Counted from the stretch's first letter, positions 1 through 7,459 are shown. The stretch is DNA of 28,072 nucleotides from Halocafeteria seosinensis (GCA_001687465.1 LVLI01000139.1:1-28072), one strand, 5' to 3'. Notes: a model not told the origin generated them from the sequence alone. Made by a program: numbers and translations.

Positions 1-76
1 GTACCGGCCTTGCCAGTGTGACCACCCTGACAAGACACTCTGATGTGTCCGCCCGAACCTTTGGCCTGTCTCTCTA

Positions 77-99
77 TCGTACAAAAGTCAGATGTACGA
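77..99. repeat. Short inverted repeat TCGTAC/GTACGA near left end
   Basis: TCGTAC at 77-82 is complementary to GTACGA at 94-99 across an 11-nt spacer. The right half continues as GTACGATTTT, a motif that also occurs before the tyrosine recombinase gene and in the 13.5-13.9 kb repeat region. It may be a protein-binding site; its role is unknown. Confidence 0.5.
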
Positions 100-151
100 T
101 TTTCTTGGGTGGCGACCGGAAGGTATAAAATTTTTTTTGGAATAGAGATAT

Positions 152-643
152 ATGAACGTGGAAGATACAAACGTAATACATGTGGATAATTTTGGAACGG
201 TTGGCGACGGACACACCGACGATGCTCCGGCAATTCAAAGGGCATTAAATTCCCTACCGTCTAATAGGGGTTTTAAACTAATGTTTGGCTCAAAAAAATA
301 TTATATATCCCATCCACTTTATATCACGGCAGATGGTGTTGAAATAAATGGTGGTAGAATTCTAAGAAAAGAGGGGAACAAACCATATCTAACATGCTTG
401 GGAAACAAATGTAAAATTTTGAATTTATTGTTAGAGACATACGAGGAAGAACCGACCCTTCCACGGCGGATATGGAATTACGTGAAAGGCAAATACCGTA
501 CATTACAAGATAAAATAACGCCAACACAAGACGTTGAATATGAGGATGATGATAGTCAGAGCGAATGTGATTGTGGCAGGGATAGTCAGAGCGAATGTGA
601 ATGCGATTGTGATTGTGATAGCCAGAGTGAATATGGCGACTAA
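152..643 (+). CDS. Truncated pectate-lyase-like beta-helix protein with acidic Cys-rich tail
   Basis: 163 aa. Residues about 9-30 carry the VDNFGTVGDGHTDDAPAIQ signature that opens pectate-lyase-3-type right-handed beta-helix proteins (GDG.TDD..AIQ). Only one or two helical turns follow, to about residue 100, where several hundred residues would be normal. The last ~35 residues are a low-complexity Asp/Glu/Ser/Cys tail made of repeated DSQSE units encoded by a short tandem DNA repeat. The start at 152 follows an AATAGAGATAT box. It may be a shortened relative of virion fibre or depolymerase proteins such as the one at 19429-21873, or a remnant. Enzymatic activity is unlikely at this length. 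The fold assignment is from the motif only. Confidence 0.6.
   Translation: MNVEDTNVIHVDNFGTVGDGHTDDAPAIQRALNSLPSNRGFKLMFGSKKYYISHPLYITADGVEINGGRILRKEGNKPYLTCLGNKCKILNLLLETYEEEPTLPRRIWNYVKGKYRTLQDKITPTQDVEYEDDDSQSECDCGRDSQSECECDCDCDSQSEYGD
540..640 (+). repeat. Tandem repeat encoding DSQSE units
   Basis: GATAGTCAGAGCGAATGTGA occurs at about 551 and 581, with a diverged third copy (GATAGCCAGAGTGAATATGG) at about 618. It encodes the acidic, Cys-rich tail of the upstream protein. Such repeats can expand or contract by slippage. Confidence 0.7.
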
Positions 644-654
644 AACGGGATGGG

Positions 655-663
655 TATATATAG
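655..663 (+). promoter_or_regulatory. TATATATAG promoter box
   Basis: TATATATAG lies 2 nt before an ATG at 666. It decides the start of the RING-like gene: the same frame is open upstream from 534, but that extension overlaps the end of the previous gene. This is one of the best examples of the box shared by most genes in the window. Confidence 0.65.
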
Positions 664-665
664 AA

Positions 666-1061
666 ATGGATCAAGAGTTATGGAAGAAATTAGAACAGGT
701 ACAAGACGAGCAGGAATTCTATCAAAAGAGCGGGACTCTTTCGCTATACAAAAACCCATGGGAAGATATCGCCCCATCTCTTGTAGGGTATTTCCCTTGG
801 CCAAATGGCCGACTCAATTACAATCAGGTAATGGCCAATTATCCCCACTTTCAAGGGACAATTGTGATACCACCATCGCCGTTTTTAACAGAAGATATTG
901 TCCGGCAACGCCATCCGGTCAAACAGGTGGAAACCCTTCGTGTTCATTGCCCAACCTGTCAAACAAGGGATATCATCCCTCAGCAAGTCTGTGACAATAC
1001 GGAACACCACGTATGTCGGCAATGTCGTCCTATGTTGGAAACATGCCCTTTATGTTTTTGA
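666..1061 (+). CDS. Small protein with C-terminal RING-like zinc finger
   Basis: 131 aa from the ATG at 666, chosen because a TATATATAG box lies directly before it. Residues 95-130 carry CPTC, a 10-residue gap, then C-x4-H-x2-C-x2-C-x6-C-x2-C, a C3HC4-type RING pattern placed at the extreme C-terminus. RING domains of this kind are usually E3 ubiquitin ligases. Viruses with eukaryotic hosts use them to redirect host ubiquitination, and that role here is inferred. The N-terminal 90 residues are not recognised. The next gene follows 26 nt downstream in the same direction. The spacing between the third Cys and the His (4 residues) is slightly longer than usual, so a non-ligase zinc site is possible. 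Confidence 0.65.
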   Translation: MDQELWKKLEQVQDEQEFYQKSGTLSLYKNPWEDIAPSLVGYFPWPNGRLNYNQVMANYPHFQGTIVIPPSPFLTEDIVRQRHPVKQVETLRVHCPTCQTRDIIPQQVCDNTEHHVCRQCRPMLETCPLCF

Positions 1062-1087
1062 TTTTTTCGCCCCACCGAATATAGACC

Positions 1088-1312
1088 ATGGTGATGCGAA
1101 CGAGTCTTCATGTTGCGTGTTTTAAAGTGACCTTTTTCCAAGGCGGAGGCGAGTCGAACCAGTTGTGCGAGGATGTCATCAGTTCTCAAAGCGAATTGGA
1201 GGAATTTCAGAATTTGTGCGAAGATCTAGCCGAACAGGACGTGGATGACTGTGATTTTAGTTACGAACTCTACTTTGAGATCATATGCTTTTGTGGATCT
1301 TCAACCGCCTAA
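1088..1312 (+). CDS. Hypothetical small acidic protein
   Basis: 74 aa, not recognised. It starts 3 nt after an AATATAG box (1078-1084), which supports expression. The protein is acidic and Cys-rich, with several Cys residues (LCEDV, NLCEDL, CFCGS) that could bind metal, though no standard motif fits. A different frame is open from 1245 to 1448 across the end of this gene and the next promoter. A frameshift that lengthens this protein therefore cannot be ruled out, but the TATATAG box at 1368 argues that the gene ends before it. Confidence 0.45.
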   Translation: MVMRTSLHVACFKVTFFQGGGESNQLCEDVISSQSELEEFQNLCEDLAEQDVDDCDFSYELYFEIICFCGSSTA

Positions 1313-1367
1313 GTTCTGGTGTATGTTCCCTGAGATTATTTCGGATAAAAATGTTTTACCCGAATGG

Positions 1368-1374
1368 TATATAG
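1368..1374 (+). promoter_or_regulatory. TATATAG promoter box
   Basis: TATATAG sits 3 nt before the ATG at 1378, in the same arrangement as at 2101-2107 (before 2109) and 25148-25154 (before 25158). Transcripts would have an extremely short 5' leader if the box acts as a TATA or initiator element. Confidence 0.6.
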
Positions 1375-1377
1375 GAA

Positions 1378-2076
1378 ATGACAGATACAGAAGAATGTGC
1401 CCCACCATCACCTCTAAAGGTTTCCCTTCACGATCCCATAGGCCGTGATTTTATGATTCGGACGATCTATAGAAAGCCCGATGATGGGTTGTTTTTCCGT
1501 GTCGATTTAAAAGACCCTGATGATAGGGAGTTAAGATTAACCGACGAGATGGAGAATGAGATGTATGAATCAATCAGACGAATACAAGTACGGCGTCGGT
1601 TTCGGTTTGATGATCTCTGTTGTGTTTTCTATCATCCTACCTACCATGTGTTTGTTGTAATGGAAAATCATACCATCTACAACCACCTTACATTCACACT
1701 TAAAGATCTTGGCTTCCTTGATGTAACAAAAGAACCAGCCGGTGATTTGAAATATTTTTTGATTATGGCGATGATTCTACCACGGAAAGAATATTATTTT
1801 GACACTGGAAAAGACCCTTCATTTATGGATCTAATGAATCATTCCAAATACCGTGACAGACTATTTCAGTCTTTTTTGGAACAAAACAATCAGACAGATG
1901 ATGAATGCCCTTTTTATTGCTATGATGTCTATTGTTTCACGGATCATTTTCGTTATCAAGAATGTAAGCCATCAGATGGTCACGATTCCATTTTGAGACG
2001 CACTGTGACAGCAAACCACCATTGTCCCAGATGGTTACGAGGTATGATGATGGCCTTGTGGGAGATTTGTATGTAA
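1378..2076 (+). CDS. Hypothetical protein, 232 aa
   Basis: Not recognised. The start is set by the TATATAG box at 1368-1374. The protein is soluble in character, with no signal peptide or membrane segment. It is rich in His, Tyr, Cys and charged residues, and has an aromatic Cys-containing stretch near residues 180-200 (FYCYDVYCF). It lies in a run of four same-strand genes (666-2486), each with its own promoter box, which suggests an accessory or host-interaction block rather than one polycistronic operon. No catalytic motif is visible. Confidence 0.6.
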   Translation: MTDTEECAPPSPLKVSLHDPIGRDFMIRTIYRKPDDGLFFRVDLKDPDDRELRLTDEMENEMYESIRRIQVRRRFRFDDLCCVFYHPTYHVFVVMENHTIYNHLTFTLKDLGFLDVTKEPAGDLKYFLIMAMILPRKEYYFDTGKDPSFMDLMNHSKYRDRLFQSFLEQNNQTDDECPFYCYDVYCFTDHFRYQECKPSDGHDSILRRTVTANHHCPRWLRGMMMALWEICM

Positions 2077-2100
2077 TAAAAAATTTATGATTCATCCCAA

Positions 2101-2107
2101 TATATAG
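2101..2107 (+). promoter_or_regulatory. TATATAG promoter box
   Basis: TATATAG immediately before G-ATG at 2109. It supports the start of the 125-aa Lys-rich protein. Confidence 0.6.
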
Positions 2108-2108
2108 G

Positions 2109-2486
2109 ATGAGTCACCAACCCACAATACTAGAGGAAGACCTGACCAAAATCAGCCGAGAGACCCTCTTAAAAGAGGCGACATATCAGGACAATGACAC
2201 CCTAGGCAAGATAATCCTTAAATTGCGGGATTCCATCGGCCGAGACACGCCGGAAATCCAAGAGCGAATCAACAAAGTGTATGATATTTTTATCAAACGC
2301 AAACTAGCGTATCTATTGGAACAGATCCAAGAGGACAATCCACAGATGGTAAAGAAAGCCATTGAAAACAACAAGATGTCCCTCCCGTCCGAATATATGG
2401 ATGGGGTCGCCGACGACACCCAAAAGCAGATTGATAAATTGATTTCTTCCTATGGCCAGAAAGAAAAGAAAGAAAAGAAAAAATGA
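2109..2486 (+). CDS. Hypothetical helical protein with Lys-rich tail
   Basis: 125 aa, not recognised. The sequence is predicted by eye to be mostly helical and highly charged. It ends in a KEKKEKKK-type basic tail that could bind nucleic acid or act as a nuclear localisation signal. It starts 1 nt after a perfect TATATAG box and ends just before a strong hairpin (2491-2517) shared with the convergent gene 2518-3135. It could be a small virion or DNA-binding protein, but nothing in the sequence fixes this. Confidence 0.6.
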   Translation: MSHQPTILEEDLTKISRETLLKEATYQDNDTLGKIILKLRDSIGRDTPEIQERINKVYDIFIKRKLAYLLEQIQEDNPQMVKKAIENNKMSLPSEYMDGVADDTQKQIDKLISSYGQKEKKEKKK

Positions 2487-2490
2487 TTGA

Positions 2491-2517
2491 AAATATATGA
2501 TGGTTTCATATATTTTT
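2491..2517. terminator. Hairpin between convergent genes
   Basis: Perfect 11-bp stem, AAAATATATGA (2491-2501) with TCATATATTTT (2507-2517), loop TGGTT. It lies between the stops of the genes at 2109-2486 (+) and 2518-3135 (-), so it can serve both. The stem closes with TGA/TCA at the loop, as in several other hairpins here. Confidence 0.65.
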
Positions 2518-3135
2518 TTATGATCCCAAATCGGGCAAATAGACTTTGAAATGGTGATCCAAATATTCCAACCGTTTCGCTTCAACCATACCACCCCTCC
2601 ATCCAATCTCGGTATGATTGGGCAAATCCCTATGATGAAGGTTTTCATAATAAAGCGAATAATGATCCGGATCAGTACCGGTATCCCCGTGGATATCAGC
2701 ATCCGTCAAATACTGGTCTGGAATCAAAGAAACGCCATCACACTCCGTATTCACTTTACGCATATCCACCGCACCATATTCATCGAGCGGATGCCAAGTA
2801 ACACCACCTTTCACACCAAACGAACAAACCTTGACCTCCACAGGCGATTCATCGTATTTAAAATCTGTGGATAGGTCATGTAGTTGCCACATGGGGCAAC
2901 CATTTCTGCAATAGCCTGTGAATTCCACATCATGTTTCGCCGGTTGAAACAAATACGACAAAGAGACATACTGTCCTCTATAGTCCCGCCCATGAAGACA
3001 AACATCCCACGCATTGCGGTGGAACGAATAGACGGTGACTTGATCCCCCACATCCATCTGGCGTAGGCGACCCATATTCAGACAGATCGGACTGACTTCC
3101 TCCGGAACATCATGAGGGTGGTCAATGTATTTCAT
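2518..3135 (-). CDS. Hypothetical protein, 205 aa
   Basis: Not recognised. The start at 3135 is chosen because a TATATAG box lies directly upstream (3137-3143 on the minus strand). The open frame extends to 3198 but would overlap the start of the divergent gene at 3183. The protein has no signal peptide or clear membrane segment. A Cys pair (YCRNGCPMW) near residue 78 and many Asp, His and Tyr residues are visible, but no known motif. It converges on the 125-aa gene, with a shared hairpin between them. Confidence 0.6.
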   Translation of the reverse strand: MKYIDHPHDVPEEVSPICLNMGRLRQMDVGDQVTVYSFHRNAWDVCLHGRDYRGQYVSLSYLFQPAKHDVEFTGYCRNGCPMWQLHDLSTDFKYDESPVEVKVCSFGVKGGVTWHPLDEYGAVDMRKVNTECDGVSLIPDQYLTDADIHGDTGTDPDHYSLYYENLHHRDLPNHTEIGWRGGMVEAKRLEYLDHHFKVYLPDLGS

Positions 3136-3182
3136 TCTATATACTGAATGTATATAAAAAATTTCTAACCCACTAGTATAAA

Positions 3183-3560
3183 ATGGAATTTTTTTCAAGA
3201 CATCTTCCGCCTCAGATCAGTTTCGTAGCGAAGCCAAAAAAACCTAAACCTATGGCTTGTATGTGTTGTGGGACTCTATTTCATCCCGACTGTTTGCGTC
3301 GTATTCTTGTCAAACGCCTAGTCAGATATGATGGTACAGATATAGATTCCGAAACGGGTGATGAGATAGAAGTACATGAAGAATATGAAGAAGAGGATAT
3401 GAGCCTTCCGTTTTGCCAACACTGCCATCCTTATGTTTTAGACAACGAAGTCGCATTCGTTGAGACAGATGAGGATGGCGACCCCGTGTATAAACCAAAA
3501 GACAACACCACTATAGCATGGCCTGAATTCTCGCTTGTGAAGGTAGGGTTGATAGACTGA
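3183..3560 (+). CDS. Zinc-binding protein with PHD/RING-like cysteine pattern
   Basis: 125 aa. Near the N-terminus is ACMCCGTLFHPDC, giving C-x-C-C-x4-H-x2-C. After an acidic insert of about 45 residues comes a second pair, CQHC. The HPDC and CxxC halves resemble the second part of PHD or RING cross-brace fingers, but the first metal-binding pair is missing or unusual. The middle is strongly acidic (EVHEEYEEEDM). The ATG follows a GTATAAA sequence, a weaker version of the usual box. A large hairpin follows the stop. A regulatory or ubiquitin-related role is a guess based on the finger type. Confidence 0.55.
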   Translation: MEFFSRHLPPQISFVAKPKKPKPMACMCCGTLFHPDCLRRILVKRLVRYDGTDIDSETGDEIEVHEEYEEEDMSLPFCQHCHPYVLDNEVAFVETDEDGDPVYKPKDNTTIAWPEFSLVKVGLID

Positions 3561-3561
3561 G

Positions 3562-3601
3562 TTCTAAGTTTCCTTATGGTTTTTCGTAAAACCACTTAGA
3601 A
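3562..3601. terminator. Hairpin after the zinc-binding gene
   Basis: TTCTAAGT (3562-3569) pairs with ACTTAGAA (3594-3601). Inside it GGTTTT (3578-3583) pairs with AAAACC (3588-3593) around a TCGT loop, leaving an 8-nt bulge on one side. It lies directly after the stop of 3183-3560 and before the recombinase promoter. Confidence 0.6.
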
Positions 3602-3613
3602 AAAAAACTGATT

Positions 3614-3635
3614 GTACGATTATAGGAAGTACGAT
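3614..3635 (+). promoter_or_regulatory. GTACGAT direct repeats flanking the recombinase promoter box
   Basis: GTACGAT at 3614-3620 and again at 3629-3635 bracket a TTATAG box (3620-3625) just before the recombinase ATG at 3637. Two identical sites around the promoter look like an operator. The same motif appears at 94-100 and within the repeat region at 13.5-13.9 kb, so one viral protein may bind all these places. Confidence 0.5.
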
Positions 3636-3636
3636 C

Positions 3637-4638
3637 ATGGAAGAGCAAATCAAAAACAAACTATGCGAAGGGCGAAAACCGCAATCTGGGAAGCAATATT
3701 TCTACAAGGTCAGAAAAGTCGTGTCAGAGGTACTCAACGACCAATGGGGCGACTCCTTTGACGAGTTGGTGGATCTCTTATACAACAAACGCAACGAGGT
3801 ATGTGTCTGGATTCAGGTCAATACATCGGATAACACGGTCGCCACCTTCTTCCGCTCCGTTTTGGTGGCGGTGGAAATCATCAAAGCCAACTGTTCCGAC
3901 GACAAACAAGAGAAAATTGAAATGGTACTAGATTTGATTCGCAAGTTCTATTTCAAAGCCAAGGGAACGGAATCCAACGCCAATGAATACCGAGAGCCCA
4001 CCGACGAAGAGATCCGAAATCGGATTTTGCCCAAGGATCTGATCAACAAATTTGAAGAACTCAAGAAGAACCTCAAACAGCGTGAAAGTGACAATAAGCC
4101 ATTCAAGTTGGTCAAATGGAAACAATACGTGGTCATCGCCATATACCGTTTCTTACCGCCCATCCGTGGGCAGGAAATCTTTACGCTTCGGATCAGTTCC
4201 AATGGCGATTATCCAAGCACCGGCAATTGGCTGGATTTGAAAAATTGGCAAATCGTCTGCCGAGATCATAAAACGAGCAACAGTTACGGAACACATACCG
4301 TGGATATCCACAATCGGGAACTCCAATACATCATCCGAAACTATCTGAAGAAAGCCGGTTTGGGAGATGGCGATTTGTTCATGCCCAAGTCTCTGAACAA
4401 GAAAGAGACACCCCACAACAGCCGGTGGTTTTCGGACACACTCAAAGCGACCATCGGATGTGGCACACAGATGTTACGACAGACCTATGTCGCTTTGTTT
4501 CTAGAGGATCTGGAACAACGCAAAGTCAATAAAGAGGTCGATCAGAGTTTCGTCAATCAGAAACGAAAGGAAATCGCCACCATAATGGGTCATTCGGTGG
4601 GTACCCAAGAGACTGTATATTCCAAATTCCGTGAATAA
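3637..4638 (+). CDS. Tyrosine recombinase / integrase
   Basis: 333 aa. The C-terminal catalytic domain shows the order of the family: Arg177 (PPIRGQE, box I), Lys212 (RDHKTSN, beta-hairpin), Arg281 (QMLRQTYV, box II, where the usual HxxR His is Gln278), His319 (MGHSVGTQ) and the nucleophile Tyr328 (ETVYSKF). The N-terminal ~150 residues would be the core-binding domain. Enzymes of this type cut and rejoin DNA through a 3'-phosphotyrosine. In polinton-like viruses they are thought to integrate the genome or resolve replication products. The gene has its own box and flanking GTACGAT sites, and ends at a hairpin. Carrying this together with an rve integrase (12306-13472) is unusual. Confidence 0.88.
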   Translation: MEEQIKNKLCEGRKPQSGKQYFYKVRKVVSEVLNDQWGDSFDELVDLLYNKRNEVCVWIQVNTSDNTVATFFRSVLVAVEIIKANCSDDKQEKIEMVLDLIRKFYFKAKGTESNANEYREPTDEEIRNRILPKDLINKFEELKKNLKQRESDNKPFKLVKWKQYVVIAIYRFLPPIRGQEIFTLRISSNGDYPSTGNWLDLKNWQIVCRDHKTSNSYGTHTVDIHNRELQYIIRNYLKKAGLGDGDLFMPKSLNKKETPHNSRWFSDTLKATIGCGTQMLRQTYVALFLEDLEQRKVNKEVDQSFVNQKRKEIATIMGHSVGTQETVYSKFRE

Positions 4639-4646
4639 GCCGAACA

Positions 4647-4671
4647 TAATAATGACTTTGTTTCATTATTA
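4647..4671. terminator. Hairpin between convergent recombinase and nuclease genes
   Basis: TAATAATGA (4647-4655) pairs with TCATTATTA (4663-4671), loop CTTTGTT. It lies after the recombinase stop and overlaps the stop codon of the minus-strand GIY-YIG gene, so it can end both transcripts. The stem closes with TGA/TCA. Confidence 0.65.
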
Positions 4672-5148
4672 CAGCGGACTGCCACAGGTTTCACAGGGAA
4701 GCAAATCATAATTGATATACCGACCATTGAACAAACGACAATGGCGGTATTTGGCACCACAGTTTTTACATGGGTTGGGGTGTGGGGATGTTCCCACATG
4801 ACATTCCATAGCGAAATGTTGATTAGAACCACAATAGAAGCAACTTTGGGCAATGGATCGTAAGGTATGCTTGGCTCGTTGCCGATCAAAATCGGACAGA
4901 AAAATGGTACAAAATGACCCACCACGGACGTTATCAATTCCATGTTCGGCCATGTAGCGTAAGGTCATGTTTTCTTCGTCAAAATAATCGCCCTCAAAGG
5001 TTTCTTCATGACACACCGGCGTATAATAATGTGTCCAAGCCGACCCCGTGCCTTCAAAGTGCTTATCTAGTCGTTTTTCCATGGTTTGCCGATCTTTGGA
5101 ATAGCCGACATAGTATTTGTCTTCCACGAGTCGTAAGACGTAAATCAT
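4669..5148 (-). CDS. GIY-YIG nuclease with C-terminal zinc knuckle
   Basis: 159 aa from the ATG at 5148, chosen because a TTATAG box (5153-5158 on the minus strand) precedes it and the GIY motif begins at residue 2. IYVLRL and YYVGYS form the two strands of a GIY-YIG catalytic domain. GSAWTHYYTP and the later TLRYMAEHGIDNVRGGSF match the version found in large DNA viruses of protists. Residues about 100-113 form a CCHC zinc knuckle (C-x2-C-x4-H-x4-C), and further CxxC pairs near the end suggest a zinc ribbon. It probably cleaves DNA, as a selfish or repair-related nuclease; the substrate is unknown. The frame is open upstream to 5400, but that part overlaps the next gene and lacks a promoter. 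Confidence 0.82.
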   Translation of the reverse strand: MIYVLRLVEDKYYVGYSKDRQTMEKRLDKHFEGTGSAWTHYYTPVCHEETFEGDYFDEENMTLRYMAEHGIDNVRGGSFCTIFLSDFDRQRAKHTLRSIAQSCFYCGSNQHFAMECHVGTSPHPNPCKNCGAKYRHCRLFNGRYINYDLLPCETCGSPL

Positions 5149-5210
5149 TCTTCTATAATCTATACAAACATTTTGTGGGAAGAGACCCGAAACAAACAAC
5201 ATAGGACAAC

Positions 5211-5543
5211 TTAGGATTCGCTTTCCTGATACCTCTGACAGATCTTGGTCTTCTGATGATTGGGCAAATACCAACCGGACACCGTCCGACCACAATACTG
5301 ACAGGTTTGACGTCCCTTCTGGTGATAATACGCCCGAATCTTTTCGGCGTTGGAATCGTAAATCCGATCCCGACGGGGTTTCCGATAGCCAAAGCGACAC
5401 AAATGCGTTTTCTTATGGTTATAGATTTGCGAACGGGTGATCATCCGGCCACAGTTGGTACATTCCACTTTCTCTTTCAATTTGTCAAGCACTTTGCTCC
5501 GATTGCGTTGATACCATGATGGTTTCGTCTCTTGATCATCCAT
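5211..5543 (-). CDS. Small protein with two zinc fingers
   Basis: 110 aa. Two copies of a finger are visible: CTNCGRMITRSQIYNHKK...C at about residues 28-49 and CQYCGRTVSGWYLPNHQK...C at about 80-102. The pattern is C-x2-C, about 11-12 residues, H, 4-5 residues, C. The same finger recurs in the proteins at 13963-14187 and 9681-10622. It is highly basic, so nucleic-acid binding is likely. The start at 5543 follows an ATATATAG box (5550-5557 on the minus strand). It lies between the capsid genes and the GIY-YIG gene, all on one strand. It may regulate transcription or assist a nuclease; its function is not established. Confidence 0.7.
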   Translation of the reverse strand: MDDQETKPSWYQRNRSKVLDKLKEKVECTNCGRMITRSQIYNHKKTHLCRFGYRKPRRDRIYDSNAEKIRAYYHQKGRQTCQYCGRTVSGWYLPNHQKTKICQRYQESES

Positions 5544-5575
5544 TTCAGCCTATATATCGGGTTAGAACAAAAAAA

Positions 5576-5608
5576 TATTGAAATGACTTTCCTGTTTTCA
5601 TTTCAATA
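5576..5608 (-). terminator. Hairpin after the major capsid gene
   Basis: TATTGAAATGA (5576-5586) pairs with TCATTTCAATA (5598-5608), an 11-bp perfect stem with an 11-nt loop. It lies 8 nt beyond the end of the major capsid gene and before the promoter of the next gene. The stem closes with TGA/TCA. Confidence 0.65.
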
Positions 5609-5616
5609 GATGGCCT

Positions 5617-7416
5617 TTACTTGAGACCGGTCAGTTTGCTAACGGCTGCATCGGCTCCTTTATCAATGGCTTTCTTGGCGACTTTGTTTCCGACCTTGGA
5701 GACACCATGACCCAGTTGTCCCAAGAGGTTTTTCTTCTTGCCACCCACCTTACGATCCGGTGGGACAGATTCGTCCCAGATACGAGCATTATACACGTCG
5801 TTCTGTGTTAAGAAGCCCCAGAAGGTCTCGGACACGCCTTGGCTGTTGTACAAGAATTCTGAATCCAAGAGAATCACCTCTATTTCAATCTCATTGGGGG
5901 CTTGTCCCGTCTGATCGAAGATTTCCACAGTAAATTCCAAATTTGTATGGACCGACACACCAGAGGCCAGACCGGCTTCCAGCGGAATGTCTTCTCCAAA
6001 ATCGAACACCAATGGAGCGGACGTCAATGGAATACGGTTGCCTTGATGAGACAGCCCGACGCCACGGAAGGTGTCCCACGGGACGGGGATGTATTTCCTC
6101 ACCGTACTAAAGATATCGCCCACATTGAAGGTATTTAGCAGGTTGGTCTGATTGCCCACTCGAATACTGACCGATTCGGGGACGAAATGGTAATCAGCAT
6201 CCTGTGGTTTCAGGTCTTGGCGACGAGGACGGATGGATACGATTCCCTTATCCGGAATACTACCGATCTGAATCTGATCGGAACGGACTGTACAACGGTT
6301 GTTTTGCCAATTGGGGGACACCGTTTTGGGATAGGAATCAAAGCGATACATCGGAAGGGTATTGACTTTACTCTTCATGGAATCCGGCAAGAGATATGGC
6401 ATCTCCATGGATTGATAGTGAAGTTGTGGGTTTACAAAGGGCGTGTTCGATCCACCATAATCTTCCGCCGTGACTTCAAGCGTAACATCCGAATCGCCAA
6501 TCTTCCCACCATTCTGAGAATTACAGTTACGGATGAGTTTCGGATCGGTCACGGTATCCAGATTCAAGCGAAGTTGTTTGATGCCAAAAAGACCGGGCCC
6601 GTTATCCATGCCATTTTCTCCGTTGTATAACAGTGGGCTAATCCATGGTGTCGCTTCCAAATAATATTTGACATAGATGGTAAAATAGTTATCCGGGTCC
6701 AAGCCACCAGCGTTGTCTAATTGAATTTGTGTCGCTTTGCCATTGACACCATTGACACCCTTGATGGTGACGTTATTGTTGTTTCCAGTCGAATAACTAT
6801 CTGGATCACCCAAGTCGGTTCCATCGGGTTTCGTAAAACCGACTGGCAAGAAAGCACCGTCAGGGACTTGCTGGGACTGTAAGGTCATACCATCATACCC
6901 CTGTAGAGGGCTACTGTTGGAATTACCGGCGTCATCGTAGTTCAAGATCCCCAAATCAATATTATTGGGACCCGTGTATTTGTTGGCGTTACATTCCTCG
7001 TACATGGCAAGGTTCTGGGCTTGGAATTGCTGACTGAGGTCAACGGAAATTTGCTCGTTGTTGATGGTCATCCGTGGGCTGTCCCACAGTCGGTTTAAAG
7101 CATGGTCTCGGAGAGCGAATGCGTTGGGCACAAAAATATTTCTATTCCTAGGCAAATTGGCATTCCTCACATAAACGGTCATCTTGTGAATATAATAGGT
7201 GGACAACCGCATATCACGGCGAATCAGAGTGTCATAACTGGGTGGATCCACTTGAAACTGAAGCCCACGCTTACTTGAACTCGTGGGATCGACGTCAAAG
7301 CCGTTATAATTGCGTACGCTGGAGGTGGTCTTATACTGCGGATCCATCGGCTTCGCTACCTGCGGGAAATCTTGAAAAATGGTTGGCCTGAAGTTATCGT
7401 TCTGTATGAGTGACAT
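5617..7416 (-). CDS. MCP: Major capsid protein, double jelly-roll type
   Basis: 599 aa, matching the usual size of virophage and polinton-like virus major capsid proteins (about 550-650 aa). It is rich in beta-strand-like, Pro/Asn/Gly-rich sequence, has no signal peptide, and lies immediately downstream of the minor capsid gene on the same strand, a typical order. Trimers of this protein would form the hexagonal capsomers of an icosahedral shell. The last ~40 residues form a basic tail (LGHGVSKVGNKVAKK) that resembles the repeat unit of the Gly-rich protein at 10689-11252. The start follows a TATATAG box (7423-7429 on the minus strand) and a hairpin follows the stop. The call rests on length, composition and neighbours; I could not align it residue by residue. 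Confidence 0.78.
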   Translation of the reverse strand: MSLIQNDNFRPTIFQDFPQVAKPMDPQYKTTSSVRNYNGFDVDPTSSSKRGLQFQVDPPSYDTLIRRDMRLSTYYIHKMTVYVRNANLPRNRNIFVPNAFALRDHALNRLWDSPRMTINNEQISVDLSQQFQAQNLAMYEECNANKYTGPNNIDLGILNYDDAGNSNSSPLQGYDGMTLQSQQVPDGAFLPVGFTKPDGTDLGDPDSYSTGNNNNVTIKGVNGVNGKATQIQLDNAGGLDPDNYFTIYVKYYLEATPWISPLLYNGENGMDNGPGLFGIKQLRLNLDTVTDPKLIRNCNSQNGGKIGDSDVTLEVTAEDYGGSNTPFVNPQLHYQSMEMPYLLPDSMKSKVNTLPMYRFDSYPKTVSPNWQNNRCTVRSDQIQIGSIPDKGIVSIRPRRQDLKPQDADYHFVPESVSIRVGNQTNLLNTFNVGDIFSTVRKYIPVPWDTFRGVGLSHQGNRIPLTSAPLVFDFGEDIPLEAGLASGVSVHTNLEFTVEIFDQTGQAPNEIEIEVILLDSEFLYNSQGVSETFWGFLTQNDVYNARIWDESVPPDRKVGGKKKNLLGQLGHGVSKVGNKVAKKAIDKGADAAVSKLTGLK

Positions 7417-7422
7417 CTTTCT

Positions 7423-7429
7423 CTATATA
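7423..7429 (-). promoter_or_regulatory. TATATAG box of the major capsid gene
   Basis: TATATAG on the minus strand, 6 nt before the capsid ATG at 7416. The same box precedes the minor capsid gene (8739-8745), so both structural genes are probably expressed together in time, though from separate promoters. Confidence 0.6.
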
Positions 7430-7459
7430 CACAGAGAAAAAAAATCCTATACATTTTCC

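Noticed and set aside
534-665. Upstream extension of the RING-like frame
   Set aside because: It overlaps the end of the beta-helix gene, reads the tandem repeat as a V/A/N/R-rich low-complexity sequence, and ignores the TATATATAG box placed directly before the ATG at 666.
1245-1448. Plus-strand open frame overlapping two genes
   Set aside because: No promoter box, it spans the TATATAG box of the next gene, and its composition is not protein-like. A frameshift with 1088-1312 cannot be fully excluded.
5149-5400. Upstream extension of the first GIY-YIG frame
   Set aside because: It overlaps most of the zinc-finger gene in another frame. The GIY motif begins right after the ATG at 5148, which has its own promoter box.
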